A stretch of 38,649 nucleotides of DNA from Alphaproteobacteria bacterium (GCA_022826185.1 JAJDVH010000186.1:1-38649); one strand, 5' to 3'; counted from the first letter of the stretch, positions 7,406-18,120 are shown. The notes: generated by a model from the letters alone, not told the origin. Translations and numbers: made by a program.

Positions 7406-8842
7406 TCAGCGCGGCAGTTCGGAGGGGCGGCCGGTCAGGTAGGCATCGACGGCATGGGCGCACTGGCGGCCTTCGCGGATCGCCCAGACGACCAGGGATT
7501 GGCCCCGGCGCATGTCGCCTGCGGCGAACACCTTGTCGCGCGAGGTCCGGTAGCTCTCCGTGTCGGCCTCGACATTGCCGCGCGCATCGAGCGCAATGCC
7601 AAGCCGGTCGATCATGCCGGCGCGGACGGGGCCCGTGAAGCCCATGGCGAGCAGCACGAGGTCGGCCTCGATCTCGCCCTCGGAGCCGGGGACCGGAACG
7701 AATCCCTTGCCGGGCTCGAAACGCACCTCCCGTGTCTCCAGCGCGCGCACACGGCCGGCCTCGTCACTGAGGAACGCCGTGGTCTCGATCTCGTAGCGCT
7801 GCTCGGAGCCCTCTTTCTGGGAGGATGAGATGCGCAGCCGGCGCGGCCAGTAGGGCCAGACGAGGCTGAGGTCCGGGTCCTCCTCGGGCTCGTCGAAGAT
7901 CTCCAATTGCACGATCCGCTCCGCCCCCTGCCGGGTCGAGGTGCCGATGCAGTCCGAGCCGGTGTCGCCGCCGCCGATCACGACGAGCTTGCGCCCGGCA
8001 GCGTCGATCCTGCCCGCCGGCGCGGGGTCGCCCGCATTGATGCGGTTCTGCTGCGGCAGGAAGTCCATCGCGAAATGGATGCCGTCCAGGCCGCGTCCGG
8101 GCGTGCCCGCAAGGTCGCGCGGCGCCTCGGCGCCGCCGGCCAGCACGACGGCGTCATGGGCGGCGACCAGCTCCTCGACATCGACATTGACGCCGACATG
8201 CGCGCCGGTGCGGAAGGTGACGCCTTCCGCCGCCATCTGTTCCATGCGCCGGTCGATCAGGTGCTTCTCCATCTTGAAGTCCGGAATGCCGTAACGCAGC
8301 AGGCCGCCGATGCGGTCTTCCTTTTCCATCAGCACGACACCGTGGCCGGCCCGGGCCAATTGCTGCGCCGCCGCCATGCCGGCCGGACCCGAGCCGACGA
8401 CGGCGACGCGCTTGCCGGTGCGCATGGCGGCCTTCTGCGGCCGGACCCAGCCTTCTTCGAAGCCCTTGTCCACGATGGCGCATTCGATGGTCTTGATGGT
8501 GACCGGGTCGTCATTGATGTTGAGGACGCAGGCTTCCTCGCAGGGGGCCGGGCAGATGCGGCCGGTGAACTCCGGGAAGTTGTTGGTGGAGTGCAGGTTT
8601 ACCAGCGCGTCCTGCCAGTCGTCCCGATAGACCAGATCGTTCCAGTCGGGGATCTGGTTGTTGACCGGGCAGCCGTTGTGACAGAACGGGATGCCGCAAT
8701 CCATGCAGCGCGCCGCCTGCCTGCGGGTGTCCTCGTCGCCGAGCGGAACGACGAACTCCCGCCAGTGCCGGACGCGCTCCTCGACCGGCCGGTAGGGGCG
8801 TTCGCTGCGTCCGTGCTCCAGGAAGCCCGTGACCTTACCCAT
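7406..8842 (-). CDS. gltD: Glutamate synthase (NADPH) small subunit
   Basis: Beta subunit of NADPH-dependent glutamate synthase. It takes electrons from NADPH through FAD and iron-sulfur clusters to the large subunit during ammonia assimilation. The 478-residue protein has the N-terminal cysteine sets [14 protein letters not shown] and CPAPCEEAC for 4Fe-4S clusters. An FAD dinucleotide-binding motif [10 protein letters not shown] lies near residue 150, and an NADPH-binding motif GGGDTGSD near 290. The [14 protein letters not shown] motif near the C terminus is typical. The ATG lies within the end of gltB, giving an 8-base overlap and probable translational coupling. Confidence 0.97.
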   Translation of the reverse strand: MGKVTGFLEHGRSERPYRPVEERVRHWREFVVPLGDEDTRRQAARCMDCGIPFCHNGCPVNNQIPDWNDLVYRDDWQDALVNLHSTNNFPEFTGRICPAPCEEACVLNINDDPVTIKTIECAIVDKGFEEGWVRPQKAAMRTGKRVAVVGSGPAGMAAAQQLARAGHGVVLMEKEDRIGGLLRYGIPDFKMEKHLIDRRMEQMAAEGVTFRTGAHVGVNVDVEELVAAHDAVVLAGGAEAPRDLAGTPGRGLDGIHFAMDFLPQQNRINAGDPAPAGRIDAAGRKLVVIGGGDTGSDCIGTSTRQGAERIVQLEIFDEPEEDPDLSLVWPYWPRRLRISSSQKEGSEQRYEIETTAFLSDEAGRVRALETREVRFEPGKGFVPVPGSEGEIEADLVLLAMGFTGPVRAGMIDRLGIALDARGNVEADTESYRTSRDKVFAAGDMRRGQSLVVWAIREGRQCAHAVDAYLTGRPSELPR

Positions 8843-11800
8843 GCGCCTCGGCCCCCTGCGCGGCGGCCGCCAGTTCCATCAGCGCACGGCGGTAGTCCAC
8901 GGGCATGACCTTGACGAATTTGGCGCGGGCGGCGTCCCAGTCCGCCAGCATGGCGGCGGCGACGGCGCTGCCGGTATAGCGGCGGTGGCGCTCCACCATG
9001 CGGTAAAGCCGCGCCTCGTCATGGTTCATCATGTCCTGCAGGTCGCCCGCCTCCCGTCCCGTGGCGGCGACCGCCTCCAGCGTTGCCGCAGCAAGGTTGC
9101 ACCGCTCTTCGAAGCTGCCGTCCGGGTCGTAGACATAGGCGACGCCGCCGCTCATGCCGGCGGCGAAGTTCCGCCCCGTGGGACCGAGCACGGCGACACA
9201 GCCTCCGGTCATGTATTCGCAGCCATGGTCGCCCACGCCCTCGACGACCGCCCAGGCGCCGGAGTTGCGCACGGCGAAGCGCTCGCCGGCAACGCCGGAG
9301 AAGTAGCATTCGCCCTCTATGGCCCCGTAGAGGACAGTGTTGCCGACGACGATGTTCTCGTTCGGCGCATAGGGCGTTGCCGGGTTCGGATAGATGACCA
9401 GCCGCCCGCCGGAAAGGCCCTTGCCGACATAGTCGTTGGCGACGCCCTTGAGGTGAATCGCCATGCCGCGCGTGGACCAGGCGCCGAAGCTCTGCCCGCC
9501 GGTGCCTTCCGCCTCGATGACGATGGTGTCCTCGGGCAGGCCCGCATGGCCGCGGCGTTTGGCGACCTCGCCCGCCAGCATGGCGCCGACCGTGCGGTTC
9601 ACATTGCGCACCTCGGCCCGGATCTTCACCGGGCGGCCTTCGTCCAGAGCCGGCGCGGCCTCTGCGATCAGGCGGTTGTCGAGCGCACGGTCGAGGCCGT
9701 GGTCCTGCCGCTGGCTGTTGTGGATATCGACGCCCGGCCCGACCTCCGGCTTGAACAGCAGTCGCTTCAGGTCCACGCCATGCGCCTTCCAGTGGTCTTG
9801 CGCGCGGCGCATGTCGAGCCGGTCCGAACGCCCGATCATCTCGTGGAAGCGCCGGAAGCCCAGCCTTGCCATGATCCGCCGCACTTCCTCGGCGACGAAG
9901 AAAAAGAAGTTGATGACATGCTCGGGCGCGCCGGCGAAGCGCTGCCGGAGCTCCTCGTCCTGGGTGGCGATGCCGACCGGGCAGGTGTTCAGATGGCATT
10001 TGCGCATCATGATGCAGCCCATCGCGATCAGCGGCGCGGTCGAGAAGCCGAATTCGTCCGCGCCCAGCAGCGCGCCGATGGCCACGTCGCGCCCGGTGCG
10101 CAGGCCGCCGTCCACCTGCACGGCAATGCGGGTGCGCAGGTCGTTGAGCACGAGCGTCTGGTGCGTCTCGGAGAGGCCGATCTCCCAGGGCGAGCCCGCA
10201 TGGGTGAGCGAGGTGACGGGCGAGGCGCCCGTGCCGCCCTCGAAGCCCGAGATCGTGACATGATCGGCCTTGGCCTTGGAAACGCCGGCGGCGACCGTGC
10301 CGACGCCCACTTCCGAAACGAGCTTCACGCTGATCCGGGCCGCCGGGTTCACGTTCTTCAGGTCGTGGATGAGCTGGGCCAGGTCCTCGATCGAATAGAT
10401 GTCGTGATGCGGCGGCGGCGAAATGAGGCCGACGCCCGGCGTCGAGTGCCGGACCCGCGCGATGTTGCGGTCCACCTTGTGGCCGGGAAGCTGGCCGCCT
10501 TCGCCGGGCTTTGCGCCCTGGGCCATCTTGATCTGGATGTCGCTGGAATTGGCGAGATATTCGGCCGTCACGCCGAACCGGCCGGACGCGACCTGCTTGA
10601 TCGCCGAGCGCATGCTGTCGCCGTTCGCCATCGGCTGGAAGCGGTCGGCCTCCTCGCCGCCTTCGCCGGTGTTCGACTTGCCGCCGATGCGGTTCATCGC
10701 AATGGCCAGCGTGGTATGCGCCTCGCGCGAAATGGAGCCGAACGACATGGCCCCGGTGGCGAACCGCTTCACGATCTCGGAGGCCGGCTCCACCTCTTCA
10801 AGCGGCACGCCGTTGCCGTCCTCGCGGAACTCGAACAGGCCGCGCAAGGTCATCAGCCTGCGGCTCCGGTCGTTCAGGATGGCGGCGTATTCCTCGTAGC
10901 TGGAGGCATTGTCGGCGCGCGCGGCATGCTGAAGCTTGGCGACCGAGTCCGGCTCCCACTGGTGGCGTTCGCCGCGCAGCCGGTAGGTGTATTCGCCGCC
11001 GACATCGAGCATGTTGCGGTAGATCGGCGCGTCGCCCCAGGCGGCCCGGTGCCGGGCCACCGTCTCGGCCGCCACTTCGGCGAGCGAAGCGCCCTCGACG
11101 GTGGTCGCGGTGCCGGTGAAATAGCGGTCGACGAACTCGCTCGCGAGGCCGACGGCGTCGAAGATCTGCGCGCCGCAATAGGACTGGTAGGTCGAGATGC
11201 CCATCTTGGACATGACCTTGAGCAGGCCCTTGCTGACGGCCTTGATATAGTTCTTGCGGACCTTTTCGCTCGTGTAGCCGGCCGGGAAGGCGCCGTCCTC
11301 GTGGAGCGCATCCAGCGTCTCGAAGGCGAGATAGGGGTTGACCGCCTCCGCACCGTAACCCGCCAGCACGCAGAAATGATGCACCTCGCGCGCCTCGCCG
11401 GTCTCCAGCACGAGGCCGGCGCCGGTGCGCGAGCCTTCCAGGATCAGCCGGTGGTGCACCGCCGAACAGGCCAGCAGCGCAGGCAGCGCGACCCGGTCCG
11501 GCCCGACCGCGCGATCCGAGAGGATGAGGATGTTGAAGCCCTGTTCGACCGCCCGCTTCGCCTCGTCGCAAAGCCGCTCCAGCGCCGGGCCCATGCCGTC
11601 GGCGCCCTCGGCGGCGTCCCAGGTGGTGTCCAGCGTTTCGGTCAGGAACGCCCCGCCCGCCAGGTCGGCCACATGGCGGATCTTGTCGAGGTCGGCGTCG
11701 GTCAGCACCGGCTGCGAGACCTCCAGGCGGCGATGCGCGCCGCCGCTGTCCAGGTCGAGCAGGTTCGGCCGCGGCCCCACCATCGAGACCAGCGACATCA

Positions 11801-13421
11801 CCAGCTCCTCGCGGATCGAGTCGATGGGCGGGTTGGTCACCTGCGCGAACAACTGCTTGAAATAGGTGTAGAGCAGCTTCGGACGCTCGGAGAGCACGGA
11901 GATCGGCGTGTCGGTGCCCATCGACCCGACCGGGTCGTCGCCGTCCGCGCCCATCGGCTGCAGGAAGACCTCAAGGTCCTCACGGGTGTATCCGAAGGCC
12001 TGCTGGCGGTCGAGCAGGTCTCCCGCCGGGGGCCGGTTGCTGGCCGCGCGCGGCGGCGCCTTCAGGTCGTCGAGCCGGAAGCGGGTGCAGGCGAGCCACT
12101 GTCCGTAGGGATGCGAGCGCGCCAGTTCCGCCTTGAGCTCGCCATCGTCCACGATGCGCTGCTGTTCCAGGTCGATGAGGAACATCCTGCCCGGCTGGAG
12201 CCGCCATTGCCGGGCGATGCGCTCCGGCGGGATGTCGAGCACGCCGACTTCGGACGCCATCACCACGAGGCCGTCCGTCGTCACCAGGTAGCGGGCCGGG
12301 CGCAGGCCGTTGCGGTCGAGCGTGGCGCCGATCTGCCGTCCGTCGGTAAAGGCGACGGCCGCCGGCCCGTCCCAGGGCTCCATCAGCGCGGCGTGATACT
12401 CGTAGAAGGCGCGGCGCTCCTCGTCCATCAGCGGGTTGCCGGCCCAGGCTTCCGGAATGAGCAGCATCATCGCGTGGGCGAGCGAGTAGCCGCCGCGCGT
12501 CAGAAGCTCCAGCGCATTGTCGAAGCAGGCGGTGTCGGACTGCCCGGCCGGGATCAGCGGCCAGAGTTTCTCCATGTCGTCGCCGAACAGCTTCGAGCTG
12601 GTCGCGTGCCGGCGCGCGGCCATCCAGTTGTAATTGCCGCGCACCGTGTTGATCTCGCCATTGTGGCAGATCATCCGGTAGGGGTGCGCCAGCCGCCAGG
12701 AGGGGAAGGTATTGGTGGAGAACCGCTGGTGGACGAGCGCCAGCGCGGACTCGATCCGCTCGTCCTGAAGGTCGAGGTAATAGTCGGCCAGCTGCGGCGC
12801 AAGCAGCATGCCCTTGTAGACGATGGTCCGGCAGGAGAGCGAGGCGATGTAGAAGTCGTCGAGACCGGGCGCCTCCTCGGCGGCGGCCTCGTTCTCGATC
12901 CGCTTGCGGATGACGAACAGTTTGCGCTCGAAGGCGTCGCCCGGCTCCGTATCGCCGCCCCGTCCGACGAAGATCTGGCGCACGACCGGCTCCGTGGCGG
13001 AAACCGTGGGGCCGAGGATTTCGCTCGCGACCGGCACCGTCCGCCAGCCGGCGACCCGCTGGCCTTCCTCGGCCACGATGCGCTCGACCAGCACCTCATA
13101 GACGGCGCGCGGCGCCTCGGCCCGCGGCAGGAAGACGGAGCCCGCCGCATAGTCCGGCTCGTCCGGCAGGTCGATGCCGGCCTCCGGCGCGACGGCGCGG
13201 AAGAGCCTGTCGGGCTTCTGCAACAATATGCCGGAGCCGTCCCCGGCCAGCGGGTCCGCGCCGACCGCGCCCCGGTGGTCCAGGTTCAGGAGAATCTCCA
13301 GACCCTGCCGGATTATGCGGTGGGACTTGCGGTTTTGGATATCGACGACGAAGCCGACGCCGCAGCTGTCATGCTCGTTGCGGGGGTCATAGAGTCCCTG
13401 CTTGGGTGGCAACGCAGACAC
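8835..13421 (-). CDS. gltB: Glutamate synthase (NADPH) large subunit
   Basis: Alpha subunit of glutamate synthase, making two glutamates from glutamine and 2-oxoglutarate. The 1528-residue length is normal. A 19-residue propeptide precedes C20 in EHDSCGVGF, the expected N-terminal nucleophile of the class II glutaminase domain after processing. Later come the central domain, the FMN synthase domain ([24 protein letters not shown], and the EGGTGASP region), then the 3Fe-4S cysteines in [12 protein letters not shown], and a C-terminal beta-helix (GXXG-rich) domain. The start is GTG with a strong GGAGGTGA ribosome binding site 9 bases upstream. It forms the gltBD operon with the next gene. Confidence 0.97.
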   Translation of the reverse strand: MSALPPKQGLYDPRNEHDSCGVGFVVDIQNRKSHRIIRQGLEILLNLDHRGAVGADPLAGDGSGILLQKPDRLFRAVAPEAGIDLPDEPDYAAGSVFLPRAEAPRAVYEVLVERIVAEEGQRVAGWRTVPVASEILGPTVSATEPVVRQIFVGRGGDTEPGDAFERKLFVIRKRIENEAAAEEAPGLDDFYIASLSCRTIVYKGMLLAPQLADYYLDLQDERIESALALVHQRFSTNTFPSWRLAHPYRMICHNGEINTVRGNYNWMAARRHATSSKLFGDDMEKLWPLIPAGQSDTACFDNALELLTRGGYSLAHAMMLLIPEAWAGNPLMDEERRAFYEYHAALMEPWDGPAAVAFTDGRQIGATLDRNGLRPARYLVTTDGLVVMASEVGVLDIPPERIARQWRLQPGRMFLIDLEQQRIVDDGELKAELARSHPYGQWLACTRFRLDDLKAPPRAASNRPPAGDLLDRQQAFGYTREDLEVFLQPMGADGDDPVGSMGTDTPISVLSERPKLLYTYFKQLFAQVTNPPIDSIREELVMSLVSMVGPRPNLLDLDSGGAHRRLEVSQPVLTDADLDKIRHVADLAGGAFLTETLDTTWDAAEGADGMGPALERLCDEAKRAVEQGFNILILSDRAVGPDRVALPALLACSAVHHRLILEGSRTGAGLVLETGEAREVHHFCVLAGYGAEAVNPYLAFETLDALHEDGAFPAGYTSEKVRKNYIKAVSKGLLKVMSKMGISTYQSYCGAQIFDAVGLASEFVDRYFTGTATTVEGASLAEVAAETVARHRAAWGDAPIYRNMLDVGGEYTYRLRGERHQWEPDSVAKLQHAARADNASSYEEYAAILNDRSRRLMTLRGLFEFREDGNGVPLEEVEPASEIVKRFATGAMSFGSISREAHTTLAIAMNRIGGKSNTGEGGEEADRFQPMANGDSMRSAIKQVASGRFGVTAEYLANSSDIQIKMAQGAKPGEGGQLPGHKVDRNIARVRHSTPGVGLISPPPHHDIYSIEDLAQLIHDLKNVNPAARISVKLVSEVGVGTVAAGVSKAKADHVTISGFEGGTGASPVTSLTHAGSPWEIGLSETHQTLVLNDLRTRIAVQVDGGLRTGRDVAIGALLGADEFGFSTAPLIAMGCIMMRKCHLNTCPVGIATQDEELRQRFAGAPEHVINFFFFVAEEVRRIMARLGFRRFHEMIGRSDRLDMRRAQDHWKAHGVDLKRLLFKPEVGPGVDIHNSQRQDHGLDRALDNRLIAEAAPALDEGRPVKIRAEVRNVNRTVGAMLAGEVAKRRGHAGLPEDTIVIEAEGTGGQSFGAWSTRGMAIHLKGVANDYVGKGLSGGRLVIYPNPATPYAPNENIVVGNTVLYGAIEGECYFSGVAGERFAVRNSGAWAVVEGVGDHGCEYMTGGCVAVLGPTGRNFAAGMSGGVAYVYDPDGSFEERCNLAAATLEAVAATGREAGDLQDMMNHDEARLYRMVERHRRYTGSAVAAAMLADWDAARAKFVKVMPVDYRRALMELAAAAQGAEAHG

Positions 13422-13625
13422 GATATGTCACCTCCGCAGGTTTCGTTGGCAAAGAGCCGCAGCCTCTCCAGCCGGGCGGGCGCCGCCCAAGGGAAAGCCG
13501 ATATAGAGTATTGCAGGGCCAGGTAGAAGACGGCGGGACGGTTGGTCGCAACGATTCTGCGGCCCGGAGCGCAGGCATTCCGATGCGGCTAGGATGGGCC
13601 GGGTTCGACCGGCCGGGACAGGGGC

Positions 13626-14345
13626 ATGGCGGAACGCATTCTGATTACCGGCGGCGCGCGGCGCCTGGGCCTGGCGCTTGCCCGCGCGATGCTGGCGGCC
13701 GGCCACCGGGTCGCCGTCCACACGCGCATGACCCGGCCGCCGGCGGACCTGGGTGCCGTGGTCCTGCAGGGCGACCTGGACGATCCGTCGGTTCCGGCGC
13801 GGGTCGTCGGCGAGGCGCATGCGCGGCTTGGCGGGCTTTCGGTGCTGGTCAACAATGCCGCGCGGTTCGAGCCGGACCGGATCGGCACGCTCGACGCCGC
13901 CTCCTTCGACGCGCACATGGCCACCAACCTGCGCGCGCCGCTGCTTGCGATCCAGGCCTTCGCCGCCGCGCTCGGGGAAGACGGGACGGGGCTCGCGGTC
14001 AATATCGTGGACCAGAAAATCCGCCATCCGGGGGCGGGCTACCTTTCCTACACACTCAGCAAGATCGCGCTGGAAGGGGCGGTGCGAACGCTCGCGGCGG
14101 CGCTCGCCCCCCGGCTCCGGATCGCGGCGATTGCGCCCGGCATCGTCTATGAGAGTACGGGCATGAAGCCCGGACGGCTGGAGACGCTGGGCGAAAGGCT
14201 GCCGCTCCGGCGCGCGGTCCGGCCGGAGGAGGTCGCCGCCGCGCTCACCTATCTCATCGAGACGCCCTCGGTCACCGGCGAGACGCTTTTCGTCGATTCA
14301 GGCGAAGCCTTGCGCGCGCGTTCGGTTATTCTCGGGGCAAGCTGA
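13626..14345 (+). CDS. SDR family oxidoreductase, pteridine reductase-like
   Basis: Short-chain dehydrogenase of 239 residues. The nucleotide-binding motif TGGARRLG near residues 8-15 has the Arg-Arg typical of pteridine reductase/FolM-like members and suggests NADPH preference. VNNAARFEPD is the NNAG-equivalent motif, and YLSYTLSK supplies the catalytic Tyr and Lys. A C-terminal VTGETLFVDSG segment fits classical SDRs. The substrate cannot be assigned; dihydropteridine reduction is one possibility and a catabolic ketone another. It leads a plus-strand gene set, 17 bases before the dihydropyrimidinase gene, and diverges from gltB across about 200 bases. Confidence 0.85.
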   Translation: MAERILITGGARRLGLALARAMLAAGHRVAVHTRMTRPPADLGAVVLQGDLDDPSVPARVVGEAHARLGGLSVLVNNAARFEPDRIGTLDAASFDAHMATNLRAPLLAIQAFAAALGEDGTGLAVNIVDQKIRHPGAGYLSYTLSKIALEGAVRTLAAALAPRLRIAAIAPGIVYESTGMKPGRLETLGERLPLRRAVRPEEVAAALTYLIETPSVTGETLFVDSGEALRARSVILGAS

Positions 14346-14362
14346 AGGCGGGAGGCGCGCAC

Positions 14363-15823
14363 ATGGCGGCATATGACACGGTGATTCGCGGCGGCACGGT
14401 GGTCACGGCGTCAGACATGGTCCGGGCGGACATCGGCATTACCGGGGGGCGCATCGCAGCGCTCGGCGAGACCCTGGAGAGCGGCGCGCATGAAATCGAC
14501 GCCGGCGGCCGGCTGGTCATGCCGGGCGGCGTGGACAGCCATTGCCATATCGAGCAGCCGGGCTCCACCGGCGGCACCAATGCCGACACCTTCACCAGCG
14601 GCTCGATCTCGGCCGCCTGCGGGGGCACCACCACCACGATCAGCTTTTCGCCGCAGGTCCGGGGCCGGGGCGTCAGGGAGGCGATGGACGGCTATGCCGC
14701 GCTCGCGCGCAAGTCGGTCATCGACTACTGCTTCCACATCATCGTCAACGACCCCTCCGAGGCGGTGATCGAGCAGGAGTTGCCGGAGCTGATCGCCGAG
14801 GGCCACCGCTCGATCAAGGTCTTCATGACCTATCCGTCGAACCGGATGGACGATGCGCAGCTGCTCAAGGTGTTCGCCTGCGCGAAGAAGCACGGGGCGT
14901 TCGTCTGCGTCCACGCCGAGAACCACGACGCCATCATGTGGATGACGGACCGGCTGCTGGAGGCGGGACTGACCTCGCCGCGCTACCACGCCTGGTCCAA
15001 GCCGCCGGTCGTCGAGCGCGAGGCCGTTCACCGGGTCATCGCGCTCGCCGAGCTTCTGGACCTGCCGATCCAGGTCTTCCACGTCACCAGCGCCGAGGCG
15101 GCGGAGGAAATCCGCCGGGCGCAGGCGCGCGGCATCAAGGTGTTCGGCGAGACCTGCCCGCAATATCTGACGCTCACCGCCGACGACATGGACCGGGACG
15201 GCTTCGAGGGCGCCAAGTTCATCTGCTCGCCGGCGCCGCGCACCGAAGCCGACCATGAGGAGATCTGGCGCGCGCTCACCGACGGGACGCTCGGAATCGT
15301 GAGCTCGGACCATGCGCCCTACAGCTTCGACGATCCGAGGGGCAAGGCGCTGCACGGCGCCAATGCGCGCTTCAGCGAAATCCCGAACGGCGTGCCGGGG
15401 CTGGAGACGCGCCTGCCGCTGGTGTTCTCCGAGGGCGTCTCGGCCGGCAGGATCGGTCCGTGCGAGTTCGTGGCGCTGACATCCGCCAACCCGGCCCGGC
15501 TGTTCGGCCTCTACCCGAAAAAGGGCACGATCGCCGTCGGCTCCGACGCCGACATCGCGATCTGGGATGCGGAGCGGGAGGTCACGATCCGCAGCGAGGA
15601 CCTGCACACCCTGACCGACTACACGCCCTATGAAGGCATGTCGGTCACCGGCTGGCCCGTGATGACGCTCTCGCGCGGCGAGGTGATCTGGAACGACGGC
15701 GAGGTGACGGCGGAGCCGGGGCGCGGCCGGTGGCTGAAGCGCGGGCCCTACGACTTCATCCGCCCGACCGGCCGCTTCACCGCCCCCTTCGACCCCATCG
15801 CGCTCCGGAAGCTGGAGGAGTGA
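14363..15823 (+). CDS. Dihydropyrimidinase / D-hydantoinase
   Basis: Cyclic amidohydrolase of 486 residues that opens dihydropyrimidine or hydantoin rings. The binuclear metal site is complete: H60 and H62 in DSHCHIEQ, the carboxylatable K152 in SIKVFMTYPS, H184 in VHAEN, H240 in FHVTSAEA and D316 in SSDHAPY. The G-x-R-G-x-V pattern at the N terminus and the GSDADIAIWD segment near the C terminus are typical. The ATG at 14363 has GGGAGG at 14350-14355. Neighbours are two SDRs and a cupin-like protein rather than the usual pyrimidine-catabolism genes (no beta-ureidopropionase or PreTA), so the natural substrate may be another cyclic amide. Confidence 0.93.
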   Translation: MAAYDTVIRGGTVVTASDMVRADIGITGGRIAALGETLESGAHEIDAGGRLVMPGGVDSHCHIEQPGSTGGTNADTFTSGSISAACGGTTTTISFSPQVRGRGVREAMDGYAALARKSVIDYCFHIIVNDPSEAVIEQELPELIAEGHRSIKVFMTYPSNRMDDAQLLKVFACAKKHGAFVCVHAENHDAIMWMTDRLLEAGLTSPRYHAWSKPPVVEREAVHRVIALAELLDLPIQVFHVTSAEAAEEIRRAQARGIKVFGETCPQYLTLTADDMDRDGFEGAKFICSPAPRTEADHEEIWRALTDGTLGIVSSDHAPYSFDDPRGKALHGANARFSEIPNGVPGLETRLPLVFSEGVSAGRIGPCEFVALTSANPARLFGLYPKKGTIAVGSDADIAIWDAEREVTIRSEDLHTLTDYTPYEGMSVTGWPVMTLSRGEVIWNDGEVTAEPGRGRWLKRGPYDFIRPTGRFTAPFDPIALRKLEE

Positions 15824-15834
15824 GGTCGCCGGGC

Positions 15835-16485
15835 ATGCCGTGCGAAATCCGGCTGTTCGAGGATGTCCTGTTCGGCAACGAGGAGGTTCGGTTCGACGAT
15901 CCCGCGCCGAGGGCGCTCTATGTCTCCGCCGGCGGGGTATCTGTGAACGGGGAGGAGGTTCCGGCTGACGGAGGCGTTGTCCTGGCGGAGCCACTGCGGC
16001 TCTGCGCCACCGGCGGCGGCGCTGCGGTCTGGCGTTGGGAGTTGGCGGCCTCCGATGCCGACACCGCCGCTTACGGCCATCGGACGAGCCTTCGCCTCGC
16101 CGGGCGGATCGACCTTGCCGCCATCGCCGATGAACTGCTGCTCCGGCTCGACAGCGTCGCCTTCCCGCCCGGCGGAACGGCGCTGCTTCACACGCACCAG
16201 GGCCCGGGAATCAGATGCCTGCGGGAAGGGGAGATCAGGATCGACACGGAAGGCCGCTCCTCATCCTACGGCCCCGGCGGCGCCTGGTTCGAAAGCGGAC
16301 CGGAACCCGTCTTCGCGCAGGCTTCGCCCGATGTTCCGAGCCGCTTCATCCGCGCGATGGTCCTGCCGCGATCCCTGCTCGGCGCCTCGTCCATCCGCTA
16401 TGTCAGGGACGAGGACCGGGACCGACCGAAATCGCAGAGCTACCGGGTGTTCGCCGAGGCGCCGATAAGCATGCATCCGGCATAG
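15835..16485 (+). CDS. Cupin-like protein of unknown function
   Basis: A 216-residue protein with no closely recognised family. The second half has a cupin-like pattern: GGTALLHTHQGPGIRCLREGE carries two histidines and a glutamate, followed by GPGGAWFESGPEPVF and then SRFIRAMVLP. These suggest a small metal-binding beta barrel. The first half has beta-rich sequence that might be a second, degenerate barrel. No signal peptide is visible. It starts 11 bases after the hydantoinase stop, so it is probably co-expressed and may act on the same compound as a dioxygenase, isomerase or sensor. Confidence 0.75.
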   Translation: MPCEIRLFEDVLFGNEEVRFDDPAPRALYVSAGGVSVNGEEVPADGGVVLAEPLRLCATGGGAAVWRWELAASDADTAAYGHRTSLRLAGRIDLAAIADELLLRLDSVAFPPGGTALLHTHQGPGIRCLREGEIRIDTEGRSSSYGPGGAWFESGPEPVFAQASPDVPSRFIRAMVLPRSLLGASSIRYVRDEDRDRPKSQSYRVFAEAPISMHPA

Positions 16486-16515
16486 AGGACTCGGTGGGCC
16501 GGCGTGTGGACAAGC

Positions 16516-16521
16516 GGGAGG
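16516..16521 (+). promoter_or_regulatory. Ribosome binding site setting the second SDR start
   Basis: GGGAGG lies 9 bases before the ATG at 16531. It favours that start over the in-frame GTG at 16504. Confidence 0.6.
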
Positions 16522-16530
16522 AAACGGGAC

Positions 16531-17286
16531 ATGCGTTGCAAGGGAAAGGTCGCAATCGTCACCGGCGGGGCCATGGGTATCGGGCGGGCCGTTGCGGAAG
16601 GCCTCCTCGCGGAAGGCGCGAATGTCGTCATTGCCGACCGGGCGGGCGCGGCGGACGCCGCAAGGGCGCTCGACAATGCGGGGAACGCGGTCATCGGCGT
16701 CGCCTGCGACGTGTCGAGCCGGGACGACACCGAGGCCATGGCCGACGCCGCGCTGGAGGCGTTCGGCCGCATCGATGTGCTGGTCAACAATGCGGGGATC
16801 TACTCTTCGCTGAAGACCGGGCCCTTCGAGGATCTGGACATCGAGGAGTGGCGGCGCATCCTCGACGTGAACGTCATCGGGCAGGCGATGGCGACCCGCG
16901 CGGTCGTCCCGGCCATGCGCCGGCAGGGCGGCGGCGCGGTCGTCAACTTCTCGTCGGGCACGCCGTTCAAGGGGGTTCCGTTCCTGCTGCACTATGTGGC
17001 GAGCAAGGGCGCCGTGAACGCGATGACCAAGGCCTTGGCGAAGGAACTCGGCGGCGCGGGCATACGGGTCAATGCGGTGGCGCCCGGATTCACGCTCTCC
17101 GACGGCGTGCTCGCCAATTCCCACCAGCTCGAAACGCTCCGGGACATCTCGCTTCAGGCGCGCGTCCTCCAGCGCGACCAGCACCCGGAAGACATTGTGG
17201 GCGCGGTGGTCTTCTTCGCGTCGGAAGACTCAGCCTTCGTCACCGGGCAAACCCTCGTCGTGGACGGCGGCGCCTACTTCCACTGA
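16531..17286 (+). CDS. SDR family oxidoreductase
   Basis: Classical short-chain dehydrogenase of 251 residues. It has the Rossmann motif TGGAMGIG near residues 10-17 and an acidic residue in VIADRAG after the second strand, which suggests NAD preference. It also has CDVSSRDD, the NNAG motif, NFSSGT with the catalytic Ser, and YVASKGAVNAM with the catalytic Tyr and Lys. The C terminus FVTGQTLVVDGGAYFH is standard. The gene is 45 bases after the cupin gene and likely ends that transcript. The substrate is unknown; its position suggests oxidation of an alcohol released in the same pathway. Confidence 0.9.
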   Translation: MRCKGKVAIVTGGAMGIGRAVAEGLLAEGANVVIADRAGAADAARALDNAGNAVIGVACDVSSRDDTEAMADAALEAFGRIDVLVNNAGIYSSLKTGPFEDLDIEEWRRILDVNVIGQAMATRAVVPAMRRQGGGAVVNFSSGTPFKGVPFLLHYVASKGAVNAMTKALAKELGGAGIRVNAVAPGFTLSDGVLANSHQLETLRDISLQARVLQRDQHPEDIVGAVVFFASEDSAFVTGQTLVVDGGAYFH

Positions 17287-17381
17287 CCCACGACCCGAAC
17301 CGGCCGGGAAGGGGCATGCACCGGAAGTCCGGGCAGGCCTTCGAATGCATCCCGGACGGCGCTCGTTCGTCGTCGCCGTCG

Positions 17382-17777
17382 TCAGCCTTCCGCGCTTGTC
17401 AGTCGCCGCCGGACTTCTTCGAGCAGCGTGTTCACCTCTTCGACGATCCTTTCGCGGTCGAGCGATCCAGCGGGTGCATCTTGCGGGACATAGCGGAAGC
17501 GGGCGGCGTAGGAGGTCATGTCCGTCAACGCTTCGAAGCGGCCGGCCTCCGGCTCTCGTGCTATGAGCATCTCCAGCAGGCGCTGGAGATCGTGCGTCAA
17601 TGGATAAATCTCGCCCAGAAGCGCAAGCCACGCCTTGAACGACTTCTCCGCCGCCTGCTGCGCATGAAAACCGAAGATTTCGTCCGCAAAAATGGCGGCG
17701 TCGCCCATAGAGCGAAGGGCCGCCATATCCTTGTCGGCCGCCTCAATGAGAATTCGCGCACATTTAAGGTCGCTCAT
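17382..17777 (-). CDS. HEPN domain protein
   Basis: Small helical protein of 131 residues of the HEPN family (PF05168 type). The pattern FHAQQAAEKSFKAWL at about 37-51, followed by THDL at 61-64 and a TSYAARFRY segment near 88-96, is typical. HEPN partners of minimal nucleotidyltransferases act as toxins in several systems, usually as RNases with an R-x4-6-H motif. No arginine stands 4-6 residues before H62, so the canonical RNase motif is not visible here. The ATG lies inside the nucleotidyltransferase gene (14-base overlap), showing a coupled two-gene unit. Toxin function is inference. Confidence 0.88.
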   Translation of the reverse strand: MSDLKCARILIEAADKDMAALRSMGDAAIFADEIFGFHAQQAAEKSFKAWLALLGEIYPLTHDLQRLLEMLIAREPEAGRFEALTDMTSYAARFRYVPQDAPAGSLDRERIVEEVNTLLEEVRRRLTSAEG

Positions 17778-18120
17778 AGAGCACCTTGCCTTCCCGGAGG
17801 GCGCGGGCGAGCACATGGTTGAGCGAGTCGCGCCAGTAGTCCACGTCATCGCGGCTGAAGACGAGAATGTCCACGGAAACGTCGAAACTTGGAAGCGCTC
17901 GGCGCAGCCGCGCTTCCTCCAGACGGACGTTCCGCTCCGGCCCGAACGGCTCGGCCTCGACCACAATCAGATCGACGTCCGAGTCCGGTCCGGCCTCGCC
18001 GCGCGCGTGGGAGCCGAAGAGGATGACCTGCTCCGGGTCCGCCGCCTCGACAAGGGCGGTCGTCATCCGCTGCAGCAGCTCATCGTCCACCTGCGCCGCG
18101 CGGCTGCCCGGATTCCGCAT
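17764..18120 (-). CDS. Minimal nucleotidyltransferase (MNT), HEPN partner
   Basis: A 118-residue MNT-type polymerase-beta-fold nucleotidyltransferase. The GSHARGEAGPDSDVD motif at 36-50 supplies the GS and the two metal aspartates D48 and D50; D84 in VSVDILV is the third. In related systems MNT proteins neutralise HEPN toxins by adding nucleotides to them. The ATG at 18120 has GGCGGAG just upstream. An in-frame ATG at 18135 would add five residues. It overlaps the HEPN gene by 14 bases. The pair interrupts an otherwise plus-strand catabolic region. Confidence 0.9.
   Translation of the reverse strand: MRNPGSRAAQVDDELLQRMTTALVEAADPEQVILFGSHARGEAGPDSDVDLIVVEAEPFGPERNVRLEEARLRRALPSFDVSVDILVFSRDDVDYWRDSLNHVLARALREGKVLYERP

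Noticed and set aside
8829-13526. A 1565-codon open frame on the plus strand antisense to gltB
   Set aside because: Same cause: codon bias and GC content leave the antisense frame open. The minus strand encodes full-length GltB with all catalytic motifs.
17328-17356. TCCGGG/CCCGGA inverted repeat between the second SDR and the HEPN gene as a member of the extragenic repeat family
   Set aside because: Only the 6-base ends match; the spacer length and sequence differ from the other copies, and 6-bp GC repeats are common by chance here.
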